A stretch of 35,199 nucleotides of DNA, taken from contig CATZIC010000017.1 of assembly GCA_958419945.1 (NCBI GenBank), positions 1 to 35,199 of the forward strand, read 5' to 3'. This stretch comes from an uncultured Clostridia bacterium. Its GTDB lineage: Bacteria; Bacillota; Clostridia; Christensenellales; Borkfalkiaceae. Both the position numbers and the translations under genes were made by a program. Positions 15,848-24,128 of this stretch are shown here, one piece after another. The notes under the pieces are model-generated. The model saw nothing but the letters and a program-made list of their open reading frames with translations, did not search any database and was not told the DNA's origin. How positions within the stretch are numbered: the stretch's first letter is position 1; the number at the start of each line of letters is the position of its first letter.

Positions 15848-16870
15848 TTAATTTTGATCCGGTTTAAGGTTATAAACCGATTCTTTCGGCACGTTTTCAA
15901 GATTACAACAGAGCACTTCTGCGGTCTCCGTTTTCACGTGCGAAATTTTTTGTGTACATTTATCGCAAGAGTATAAGCATCTTTCGATAAACGAACAGCC
16001 GTCCCCCCTGTCCTCCAAAGTACCTAGCTGCATGGATTTAAGCGGCAGATCGTCGTTGCCGTGGTATTCCGGGTCGGGTACGGGCACTGCTTGGATAAGT
16101 GCCCTTGTGTAAGGATGTCGCGGGGTTTTTATTACGTCGCCGATATTTCCCATTTCCACGATTTCGCCTAAGTACATAACGCAAACTCTGCCGTTTCTTG
16201 CAATGTACCTCGTTGTGGATAAGTCGTGGGAAATATATACGAACGACATATTAAGTTTTTTGTTAAGTTCCTTCATAAGGTTAAGAAGCGATAACCTAAG
16301 CGATACGTCAATCATGCTGACAGGCTCGTCCGCAACGATAAGCCTCGGGTTTAAGGAAATCGCTCTTGCCATTAAAATTCTTTGCCTCTGTCCGCCCGAT
16401 AGTTGGTGCGGATATTTGGACAAATACTGCTCGGCCGGCAAAAGGCCGACAAGCGCCATAAGTTCGTTGATTTTTTCGTCGATTTCTTTGGCTTTAAGCT
16501 TTCGGTTCGAGGTTTTAATAGGTGCGTAAAGACTTTGATAAATGGTCCTTACGGGGTTTAACGCGGCATAACTGTCCTGCTGAATAAACTGCACCTGATT
16601 ATATGAGGAAATGTCTTTTGTAAACATTCCCGAAACCTTTTTGCCGTTAAAATAAACGTTACCGGACGTAGGTCTTATAAGACCGGTAATAATCCTGCCT
16701 AAAGTTGTCTTACCGCAGCCCGACTCACCGACAATCGCAACGATTTCACCCTCGTAAATGTCAAGGTTGACGTCTTTTAAAACGTGAATGTTCTTGTCTT
16801 TTAAAAGCGAGCCCGGTTTTTTGAACACCATATTGATGTTTTCCAATCTCATAAGTGGCGATTTATCCAT
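15848..16870 (-). CDS. Opp/Dpp-type ABC transporter ATPase, OppF-like
   Basis: A 340-residue ATPase of the oligopeptide/dipeptide-type importers. Walker A GESGCGKTT (48-56), signature LSGGQ (157-161) and Walker B LIVADEP (177-183) are intact. After the nucleotide-binding domain comes the Opp-specific C-terminal region (PVPDPEYHG onward) with a cysteine cluster (C..C..C..C), as in family members reported to hold an Fe-S cluster. Strong AGGAGG precedes the start, and it overlaps the OppD-like gene by 8 bp. Given the neighbours, the cargo is probably an oligosaccharide and not a peptide; this is inference. Confidence 0.93.
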   Translation of the reverse strand: MDKSPLMRLENINMVFKKPGSLLKDKNIHVLKDVNLDIYEGEIVAIVGESGCGKTTLGRIITGLIRPTSGNVYFNGKKVSGMFTKDISSYNQVQFIQQDSYAALNPVRTIYQSLYAPIKTSNRKLKAKEIDEKINELMALVGLLPAEQYLSKYPHQLSGGQRQRILMARAISLNPRLIVADEPVSMIDVSLRLSLLNLMKELNKKLNMSFVYISHDLSTTRYIARNGRVCVMYLGEIVEMGNIGDVIKTPRHPYTRALIQAVPVPDPEYHGNDDLPLKSMQLGTLEDRGDGCSFIERCLYSCDKCTQKISHVKTETAEVLCCNLENVPKESVYNLKPDQN

Positions 16871-17873
16871 TTTTCGCCTCCTTATAAAAATAACATTTAC
16901 CCTTTAAGCCGCCCTCGATTTCCACAGTGTCCGGCTCCTTTTCGGTGCAAACCTCTTTTCGGTACGGACATCTCGGTGAAAAGATACAGCCCTTTGGAAG
17001 GTTCATTAAGTCGGGCGGGTTTCCCTCGATGGGTTTTACAAGATCAACGTCGCCGATAATGGACGGGGTTGCCCCGATAAGCCCCTCGGTATAAGGGTGA
17101 TACCTGTACTTGAAAACCGACTTCACGTCGCCGTATTCCATAAGCCTTCCGCCGTACATTACACCGATATAATCGGCAAATTTTGCAACGACGCTTATGT
17201 CGTGGGTCATAAGAAGCATTGTTATGCCCAAATCACGGTTAATCTCCTTCAAAAGATTAAAAATATAACTCTGCGTAATTACGTCAAGTGCGGTGGTCGG
17301 CTCGTCTAAAATAATAAGCTCCGGGTCTAATATTAAAGAGAACGCAATCATTACCCTTTGTTTCATACCGCCGGATAATTCGTGCGGATAGGAGCTTAAA
17401 ACCCTTTCCGCATCGAGCTTTACGTATTCCAAAAGTCCACGGACGTGTTTTTCTTTCTCTTCCTTGGATAAAGGAGAGTCGTGCTCATTTAGAGTTTCAA
17501 AAAACTGTTCTCTGACGGTAAGTACCGGGTTAAGCGCGCTTTGTGCGGCCTGAAACACCATTGAAACCTTCGCCCAGCGGAATTTCCGCATATCTTTATC
17601 CGAAAGGTCCTTTAAATGCAATTCGCCGCCGTCTTTCGGGTAAAAGTAAATATCTCCGTCGGCTATTCTTCCCGGCTCGGATATACACCTTATAATAGAT
17701 GAAGAAAGTGTGGTTTTGCCTGACCCAGATTCACCGACAAGCGCCGTTATTTTACCCCTTTTTATTGGTAAAGAAATGTTTGTTACGGCCCTTATGGTGT
17801 ATTTTTTGAGGGGGTATTCGATTGATATTTGTCTGAATTCGGCTATGTTTTCATTAAGAATATTGTTTTCCAT
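16863..17873 (-). CDS. Opp/Dpp-type ABC transporter ATPase, OppD-like
   Basis: A 336-residue partner ATPase. Walker A GESGSGKTT (47-55), signature LSGGM (166-170) and Walker B IILDEP (187-192) are intact. The C-terminal extension has the typical CIFSPRCPYRKEVC cysteine pattern of the family. AAGGAG precedes the ATG. It lies 9 bp after the OppC-like gene. It forms the heterodimeric motor with the OppF-like protein at the inner face of the membrane. Confidence 0.93.
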   Translation of the reverse strand: MENNILNENIAEFRQISIEYPLKKYTIRAVTNISLPIKRGKITALVGESGSGKTTLSSSIIRCISEPGRIADGDIYFYPKDGGELHLKDLSDKDMRKFRWAKVSMVFQAAQSALNPVLTVREQFFETLNEHDSPLSKEEKEKHVRGLLEYVKLDAERVLSSYPHELSGGMKQRVMIAFSLILDPELIILDEPTTALDVITQSYIFNLLKEINRDLGITMLLMTHDISVVAKFADYIGVMYGGRLMEYGDVKSVFKYRYHPYTEGLIGATPSIIGDVDLVKPIEGNPPDLMNLPKGCIFSPRCPYRKEVCTEKEPDTVEIEGGLKGKCYFYKEAKNG

Positions 17874-17882
17874 ATATACTCC

Positions 17883-18782
17883 TTACATAACCTTTAAGCG
17901 TGGGTTAAGGGTTTCGTCAAGTCCGTTGGCAAGCATAAGTGTTGCCACTTGGAATATAACGATTGCCACAAGCGGATATAATAGTATCCTTACGTTGTTC
18001 GCGTTGACAAGGCCTTTCGTTCTTGCCGCATTCATGATAGCACCCCAGTTGGTCGGGTCGTAAGCCGCTAATCCTACAAGCATAATACCTACGCTTGCAA
18101 CGATAGCGTTACGCATTGCCATAACGAAGTTAATTGCAATATACGAAAAGACGTTGGGCATCAGTTCTTTAAAAATAATGTGCGCTTTACTCATATGCAT
18201 TACCTTGCAAATCTGAATAAAGTCCCGCTCTTTAAGGCTCATTACCTGTACCCTTATCGCTCGGCAAAGCCCTGCCCAACTGAAAATTGAAATCATCAAT
18301 GCCAGCGACAGCGGTGTTTCGATTACGACAAGTGCCGCCAACAGTAGGTAAACGGGGAATGACGGGATTGATAAAAAGATGTTCGTTACAGCCATAATCA
18401 CCCTATCGATCCACCCGCCAAGGTATCCCGAAACGATGCCTAAAACAGTACCGATAACGACGGTAATAAGCGCCGAGTAAAAAGCAATTTCCAAAACGTT
18501 TCCGGTGCCGTCGATTACCTGACGGAAAACGTCTCTTCCAAGCCAGTCCGTACCAAACGGGTGCTCAAAGGATGGCTGAAGATATTTGTCTTTAAGACTT
18601 GTTTCCGTGGAGTAAGGAAAAATTAACGGACCAAAAACGGCAATCAAAACGTAAATCAAAATTATGCTTGCGCCGATTATCGTCTTTTTGTTGGAAAAAA
18701 TCTTTTTAAGCCCTTTTAAAACTCCCGCACCAAACTCTTTAATCAGTGAAAGTGCGCTTTTAAAAAAGTTTTTAACCTTCAT
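17883..18782 (-). CDS. Opp/Dpp-type ABC permease, OppC-like
   Basis: A 299-residue membrane permease. After a basic N-terminus, a first helix lies at about 35-55, then the extracytoplasmic GTDWLGRDVF segment that is diagnostic of OppC/DppC proteins. Further helices and the cytoplasmic coupling loop (SKAHIIFKELMPN, an EAA-type motif) follow. Start supported by AAGGGGG, 3 bp after the OppB-like stop. Confidence 0.93.
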   Translation of the reverse strand: MKVKNFFKSALSLIKEFGAGVLKGLKKIFSNKKTIIGASIILIYVLIAVFGPLIFPYSTETSLKDKYLQPSFEHPFGTDWLGRDVFRQVIDGTGNVLEIAFYSALITVVIGTVLGIVSGYLGGWIDRVIMAVTNIFLSIPSFPVYLLLAALVVIETPLSLALMISIFSWAGLCRAIRVQVMSLKERDFIQICKVMHMSKAHIIFKELMPNVFSYIAINFVMAMRNAIVASVGIMLVGLAAYDPTNWGAIMNAARTKGLVNANNVRILLYPLVAIVIFQVATLMLANGLDETLNPRLKVM

Positions 18783-18785
18783 TCA

Positions 18786-19865
18786 TTACCCCCTTCTTAC
18801 CCTCGGATCGACAAGCGGATAGATAAGGTCAACTATCAGGTTGACGAAAATAACCATCGCCGCCGAAAAGAAGATAAGTCCTTGCACCACCATGTAGTCT
18901 CTGTTTACTACACGGTTGGAAATCTCAAGTCCGATACCGGGGTAATTGAAAATACTTTCCATAAGTGTCGCGCCGCCGAACAAAGAGCCGAAAGAAACAC
19001 CCAAAGAGGTAATAAGCGGCAATAATGCGTTTTTACGCATATATTTGCTTCTTATCGTGCTGTCTTTAAGCCCCCTTGCACGGGCAGCCAGAATGTAATC
19101 TTCGCCCAAAACGCCTATCGTGCTGCCGCGCATTTGTAAAATCCAGTTGCCCGTCTGAACGATAGTGTAGGACAAAATAGGCAAAAACGCATAATAGAGT
19201 ACGTTTAAAATAAAGGGCATATTAAAGCCGGGTGTTACCTTAAACGCATCGTAGTTATTTTGTGCCGGAAACCATTTAAGCTGATATGCAAAAACGATTA
19301 CGAGTAGCAGTGCCATCAAATAATCGGGTATAGAGCCGGAAATGGCAATATACGACGATGCAATCTTATTAGCTACGCCCTGTCGCTTTTGCGCAACGTA
19401 CCCGCCGATAAAGGTTCCTAAAAAGAAACTTATAAACAAAGCAACCGAGGATATGAACAAGGTCCAAGGAAGCCGGGTCTTTATCAATGAGTTTGCAGAC
19501 ACGCCGGTTTCTAAGTAAGATTCGCCCAGTTTGCCCCTGAATAATCCGCCTACGTACCTAAAGAAGGCTTGAAAAATGCCTTCATTAGGGTCGTAGTTAA
19601 GTAGCTGCGAAGCAAGTTCGTAAGCCCTGTCGTAGTTTATACCCTGTCTTTGTTGAAGTCCCAACGCATAAAGATGAACGATGTCGCCGGGGATCTGCCG
19701 AAGCAGGAAAAACAGCAGTATAATAGACAATGATAAGGTAACTAAAGATACGCCTATTTTCGAGAAAAAATATTTGTATTTAGTAAAGAACTTGCCTACC
19801 GCAGTCATATTAAATTTAGTTTTGCGTAAAGATTTATCTTTAGCACAATTCTTTTTGTCTTCCAT
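18786..19865 (-). CDS. Opp/Dpp-type ABC permease, OppB-like
   Basis: A 359-residue permease of the OppB/DppB group with an N-terminal helix, a large extracytoplasmic loop, a core BPD transmembrane domain (about 150-355) and the typical ARARGLKDSTI coupling loop. A cytoplasmic N-terminal extension of about 25 basic residues is longer than usual. Only 2 bp separate it from the binding-protein stop, and no Shine-Dalgarno is visible, so translation is probably coupled. Confidence 0.93.
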   Translation of the reverse strand: MEDKKNCAKDKSLRKTKFNMTAVGKFFTKYKYFFSKIGVSLVTLSLSIILLFFLLRQIPGDIVHLYALGLQQRQGINYDRAYELASQLLNYDPNEGIFQAFFRYVGGLFRGKLGESYLETGVSANSLIKTRLPWTLFISSVALFISFFLGTFIGGYVAQKRQGVANKIASSYIAISGSIPDYLMALLLVIVFAYQLKWFPAQNNYDAFKVTPGFNMPFILNVLYYAFLPILSYTIVQTGNWILQMRGSTIGVLGEDYILAARARGLKDSTIRSKYMRKNALLPLITSLGVSFGSLFGGATLMESIFNYPGIGLEISNRVVNRDYMVVQGLIFFSAAMVIFVNLIVDLIYPLVDPRVRRG

Positions 19866-19867
19866 TT

Positions 19868-21850
19868 TTAATTATTCGGTTGATAGGTACCGTCTATTAA
19901 CAGATAGTTTTGCGCAAACGGAAGGTTTGTACGAGCAACCTCGAAAAATTCTTCCGTGCCGTAGCCGGGTACGTACTCAACGTTTCTAGATTCCTGCCAA
20001 TATTTTTGCATCGGAACGTTTTTGATTTTTCCGACGTTATAGGTTGATGCCGTTACGTTCTGGAAGAATTGAATACCAAGCGAAAGGTCTGCAAGACCGT
20101 GGTTGAATACGTCAACCAAATAGGTCAATTCTTCGGCGTCAACCGAATAGAAAGAGTTGATATAATCTGCGAATTCATAGGTTTTCGTATCTCCGTCAAG
20201 GCCGTTAAATACTAACTTAACACTGCCTCTTTTTGCTGCTTCGTAATAGTCGACGGGATATTTCTCAACGTGTACCCAACTTGCGTATACGCCTGCAAAT
20301 TGGTTATAGGAGCCTGTAGGATAAGAAAACGACATGTTAAGGTCGGTCCATTCGAGCATCATATCGTACGGGCAGTTATCCGCCATTGCGTTCGAATAGA
20401 AGCTGCTAGATTTAAGTAGGTTTACTTTGATACCGAAGCTTTCCATTTGTGCAGCGGCGGCTTCGGCGGCGGTCGAAGAAATATCGTGGCTTGCGGGTGC
20501 GCCTAAAACGACGGTAACCTCTTTACCACCCTTCATCCATCTTCCGTTTTCCAAAGTCCAACCCGCTTCTTTTAACAATCTTTCCGCAGTGCTTCTGTCA
20601 AAGGAGTATTTCGGCAAAGTATCGTAATGCTTTTTGCTCATATATCTTTGAGCTTCCGAATCCGCCATACCCATTAACGGATAATAAGAAGTGGTTGCGT
20701 AAGGGTTAGCTGCAAGCGTAATTTCTTCACGGTCGAAAATGTATTGGAAAGCCTTTCTGATTCTGATATCCGAGAACAAACTGCTCTTTATATTAAAGGT
20801 AATACCGATTGAGCCCGGATCGTACATTTTAAGGTTAACGAGATCTTCGTTGGTTGCGATCATACTTTCCAAAGTATCCTGCTGAATAAAGCCGTCGTAA
20901 TAATCAACGTAACCGTTCGTGATTAATTGATAGGTTTGATTGAGGTCGCTCGAAGTGTACAGTTTGACTTTATCGAAACCGATTGCGTCTGCGTTCCAAT
21001 AGAATTCGTTTTTAACAAGACCGATTTGAGTTGCCGAGAAAGTATCGGGTTTAAAGGGGCCTGTTGCAATATACCAGGAGGGACTATAGGAGGAGAATGC
21101 GTTTCTTGTAACGTTCATTTTTACAACCTGTTCGTCGGTTGAAAATCTGTTGAACGCCCCCCAAAGGTTTTGCTGACGGTTAATCGGGCTTGCCATAACG
21201 ATGTCGTAAAAAGTGTCTACGTATGAAGAGAATTCATCGTATTTGACAGTGCCGGACTTGTCCTGTGCAAGTAATAAAACCTTAACCGTGTCCGCAGGCT
21301 CCTTTAACGGGTTCCAAACAAACTCTACTGTCTTATCGTCAACAACTACCACGGAAACCATGTAGTTACTTGAGGTCGGGTGCATGATGTAATAGTAAGA
21401 CCAAACGTCTTTTGCCGTGAACGGTTCGCCGTTTTGCCAGGTTGCGTTTTCTCTTATTTTGCATCTTGAAACGCTTACGGTATCACAACCCTGTTCGACG
21501 TAGTAGTCATATGCGTCCGCACCCATTGCGTCTTTGTATTCTGCGATTGGGTGTTCGGTGTGTACGGGGAGTTCTTGAGCCAGCTGACAGAAAATTTCGT
21601 CTGTTGAACGAACGTATCTATAAAGACCTTCGACAACGAAATAATCGTAAGCGCCGCAGTTAGTGTTGCTGTTATAGTGGTTAACCAGACCGCTTGCAGT
21701 CCAGGTCGACATCATAGAGAAAGAATTATCGGTATTCTTTCCCGGCGTGTTCGGATCTCCACCCGGTTCGGGGTCACCGCCACAACCAACAAATGCGCTG
21801 AAAGATAACACTAAAGCCAATAAAAGTGCTAAAATTCTGAATTTTCTCAT
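19868..21850 (-). CDS. Extracellular solute-binding lipoprotein, SBP family 5 (Opp/Dpp type)
   Basis: A 660-residue lipoprotein (lipidated Cys23 in FVGC, Gly/Pro/Asp linker) of the SBP_bac_5 family that feeds Opp-type importers. Family features include NATWQNGEPFTAKDVWSYY (about 130-150) and the DIRIRKAFQYIFDREEI hinge region. At 660 residues it is longer than typical OppA/DppA (about 530), and the extra length may reflect a bulkier ligand. Very strong AAAGGAGG precedes the ATG, consistent with high expression. It is flanked by a GH32 gene and the permeases. Similar family-5 proteins bind oligosaccharides in some bacteria, so fructo-oligosaccharide is the preferred ligand, not proven. Confidence 0.9.
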   Translation of the reverse strand: MRKFRILALLLALVLSFSAFVGCGGDPEPGGDPNTPGKNTDNSFSMMSTWTASGLVNHYNSNTNCGAYDYFVVEGLYRYVRSTDEIFCQLAQELPVHTEHPIAEYKDAMGADAYDYYVEQGCDTVSVSRCKIRENATWQNGEPFTAKDVWSYYYIMHPTSSNYMVSVVVVDDKTVEFVWNPLKEPADTVKVLLLAQDKSGTVKYDEFSSYVDTFYDIVMASPINRQQNLWGAFNRFSTDEQVVKMNVTRNAFSSYSPSWYIATGPFKPDTFSATQIGLVKNEFYWNADAIGFDKVKLYTSSDLNQTYQLITNGYVDYYDGFIQQDTLESMIATNEDLVNLKMYDPGSIGITFNIKSSLFSDIRIRKAFQYIFDREEITLAANPYATTSYYPLMGMADSEAQRYMSKKHYDTLPKYSFDRSTAERLLKEAGWTLENGRWMKGGKEVTVVLGAPASHDISSTAAEAAAAQMESFGIKVNLLKSSSFYSNAMADNCPYDMMLEWTDLNMSFSYPTGSYNQFAGVYASWVHVEKYPVDYYEAAKRGSVKLVFNGLDGDTKTYEFADYINSFYSVDAEELTYLVDVFNHGLADLSLGIQFFQNVTASTYNVGKIKNVPMQKYWQESRNVEYVPGYGTEEFFEVARTNLPFAQNYLLIDGTYQPNN

Positions 21851-21865
21851 ACAGTTCCTCCTTTA

Positions 21866-23938
21866 TCAATCAAAAATATTATAATAATCGGCTAACCGAT
21901 AAATATTGAAGTTATTCAGCGAAACCCCTTCGCCTTCGGAAATTAGCGAAAAGTTATATTCGCTGCCAAGTTTAGTATGTGCCGTTACGCCGTACGTATC
22001 GCCGATAAAGGCTTCGATAAACTGTCCGTCGCATACTATTTTTAATTCTTTGTCTGTAATATCGAGATTTTCAATCTCTTGATAAACGCCGCCTAAGGGA
22101 TTCGTCCAATCATTGGTTACCGAAAGATAGGTCTTTCCGTTTTTCTTGAACACTCCGACGTAGTACTTCGTATCACCCGAGCTAATCTTTACGCCGACCG
22201 AATCGCCGCCGCCCAGGCTCACGTTCGTCTTTATTAAACTTCTGTTAAACGTTCCGTTAAAGGAAGCGTAAGATCTTGCCTTTGTTGACGTAAATTTTCC
22301 GTTTGACTCATTAAAACCGTCAAACGTAGCAGTACTTGCGGACAAAGGAGCAACAAGCCCTTTGTTTAAAAGTTTGGTAAGCATAGGGTCTAACCTTGCG
22401 CCTAAAGTGCCGTCCTCTCTTACAAATACCTCTCTCGGCAGGTTAAGATATCCGCCCCAAACGCTTGCGTGGGGGGTATAACCCATCCAGCCGTACATGT
22501 AATAATAGTCGCCGACTTTGCAAAGCTGAGCCGCGTGTACGTCCCCGCCGTCAAGATAAAATTCTTTTTTGGATGCCCAATCCACGTTTTCGGGAGCGAC
22601 GCCTACGTCTCCTACCCTGTAGGCAAACCTGCCTACGTTTCCGGAAGTGCCGGTGCCGTATTCGGAATAGAAAACGTACCAACGATCACCTATTTTTTTG
22701 ATTTGCGGACATTCGGGATCCCCTTTGCCCGTAAAATCCAAAATATGGGTCGCTTTCGTGGAAAAGATTCCCTTTTCGTCCCCTTTATAAAGCGATAAGG
22801 ACTTTTTACCGTTAGCGGCTGCCGAAGTGAAATAGTTCATCACTACGCAGTAATATTGTTTGCTATCTTTGTCGTAGTAAATATCGGGATCACGGCCGGA
22901 ATACACGCCTTGATCGAAATAGGCACGGTAGGTGTATTTCAACATATCGTCCGCTTGGTCGATATACGGCTCGGAACCTCTTTTCCAGGTGATTAAGTCG
23001 TCGCTTACCGAAGTTCCTGCATAATTTCCGAAACCAAAGGATGAGCGATATTTGCCGTCTGCGTCCTTAATTACGTTTAAAACGTAATATAAGTCCTGTT
23101 CGCAGGGGGCGTTCTCGTCAAGTTGAATTTTTACGTCGTTATACTGAATCATGTTCCTGCTTGTCGTAAGCAGTGATTGGAATGTCGGTATATATCCACT
23201 GCTTTGCTTACCCGTTGACAGGTAATACATATACATGGTTTTGGACTCTTCGTCGTAGAAAGGATGTACGTCGCCGTAATAGCCGTCGGCTGCGTGATGT
23301 AAGCTCGTCTCTCTTGCCATCACGTAATCCACCGTCGGATTCCATTCCGCGCTTCCTTCCCCTTCCAACACGAAGTAAACGGTCTGTCCCTTATTTAGTT
23401 CAACGGTATTGGAATGATAAACGCCCTCTTTAGCGTCAAGGGCTTTATCAAACAAAACCGTTGAATCCAAACAAACTTTAACCGAAAGATTGCCTTCTAT
23501 AGGCTTTGGACTTCCGTAAACGTGCGCCCTGCCGCTTATCGGTGCAACGAAAGCACGCACCGCATAACTTGACTTTGCCGAGGTCATAACCTTTCCGTCA
23601 AACTTGGCGCCTTCGCCTACGAATAAGCCGCTATCTAAGCCCGCGTCCGCATAATTGCCGTTTTTCAAATATTTGTAATAAAAGTTGTTATAGCCTTGTT
23701 CGGTTTTTTTGGTGTAACCGTATGACGCCTTGTAAACGGCAGCACCCGTTATAGGTGCCGACAAAGTTTCCTCATTAAAGTACAAATCTTCGTAAGATAA
23801 CTTCATAGGCTCCACGATTTCACCCTGCGGCGGTTCCTTCTGCGGCGAAGAATCTTCGGGGCTTCCTTTGCAAGAAACGCTCACGGATAACGTTACCGCC
23901 GCCAGAAACAAACATATTATCGATAAAAATTTTTTCAT
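21866..23938 (-). CDS. Lipoprotein GH32 fructan hydrolase with N-terminal beta-sandwich module
   Basis: A 690-residue surface lipoprotein (lipidated Cys23 in SVSC). Residues 50-205 carry the same QGYNNFYY beta-sandwich module as the paralogues at 8840 and 10789. The GH32 propeller follows with a full set of candidate catalytic residues: D223 in GDVHPFY, R349-D350-P351, and E409 in DPECP. GYLNLPREVFVREDGTLGAR marks the end of the propeller, then a C-terminal sandwich with EAFIGDTYGVTA. It is the best candidate of the three lipoproteins for an active enzyme. GTGAGG precedes the start and overlaps the stop of the microprotein gene, suggesting coupling. Confidence 0.88.
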   Translation of the reverse strand: MKKFLSIICLFLAAVTLSVSVSCKGSPEDSSPQKEPPQGEIVEPMKLSYEDLYFNEETLSAPITGAAVYKASYGYTKKTEQGYNNFYYKYLKNGNYADAGLDSGLFVGEGAKFDGKVMTSAKSSYAVRAFVAPISGRAHVYGSPKPIEGNLSVKVCLDSTVLFDKALDAKEGVYHSNTVELNKGQTVYFVLEGEGSAEWNPTVDYVMARETSLHHAADGYYGDVHPFYDEESKTMYMYYLSTGKQSSGYIPTFQSLLTTSRNMIQYNDVKIQLDENAPCEQDLYYVLNVIKDADGKYRSSFGFGNYAGTSVSDDLITWKRGSEPYIDQADDMLKYTYRAYFDQGVYSGRDPDIYYDKDSKQYYCVVMNYFTSAAANGKKSLSLYKGDEKGIFSTKATHILDFTGKGDPECPQIKKIGDRWYVFYSEYGTGTSGNVGRFAYRVGDVGVAPENVDWASKKEFYLDGGDVHAAQLCKVGDYYYMYGWMGYTPHASVWGGYLNLPREVFVREDGTLGARLDPMLTKLLNKGLVAPLSASTATFDGFNESNGKFTSTKARSYASFNGTFNRSLIKTNVSLGGGDSVGVKISSGDTKYYVGVFKKNGKTYLSVTNDWTNPLGGVYQEIENLDITDKELKIVCDGQFIEAFIGDTYGVTAHTKLGSEYNFSLISEGEGVSLNNFNIYRLADYYNIFD

Positions 23939-23944
23939 AAAACC

Positions 23945-24121
23945 TCACTTCTTTTTTTCGCGTATCGTAATAATAACCCTTATCGCTATAACAAGGGATA
24001 GCATCAATAAGGCGGCAAAAAGCGATACGAACCATTCGGCCGTCTTATACGGTACTATTACCAACATTATTAAATTTGCTATCAACAAAAATAGCGCACC
24101 CTTAAGGGTAAATTCAGTCAT
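23945..24121 (-). CDS. 58-residue two-helix membrane microprotein
   Basis: This frame starts with ATG at 24121 and ends with TGA at 23945-23947, between two GH32 genes. GAGG stands just before the start, inside the end of the preceding GH32 gene. Its stop overlaps the Shine-Dalgarno GTGAGG of the next gene, so all three look translationally coupled. It has two hydrophobic helices (about 7-24 and 31-52) separated by PYKTAEW and ends in REKKK. No family is recognised. Position suggests a role in assembly or localisation of the surface fructan machinery, which is inference. Confidence 0.72.
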   Translation of the reverse strand: MTEFTLKGALFLLIANLIMLVIVPYKTAEWFVSLFAALLMLSLVIAIRVIITIREKKK

Positions 24122-24128
24122 ATAAGCC

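Noticed and set aside
15802..15900. Longer start for the surface protein (33 extra residues)
   Set aside because: It would overlap the ATPase gene and bury the signal peptide; AGGGAG fits the ATG at 15801.
15848..21850. Plain peptide importer unrelated to the locus
   Set aside because: Not excluded, but it lies in the middle of the GH32 gene set with gaps of 15 bp or less on its upstream side and 46 bp on its downstream side, so a carbohydrate ligand is the simpler reading.
23820..24125. Other open frames over the microprotein (71 codons minus, 85 codons plus)
   Set aside because: They overlap real coding sequence in other frames; only the 58-residue frame has a ribosome binding site and coupling to both neighbours.
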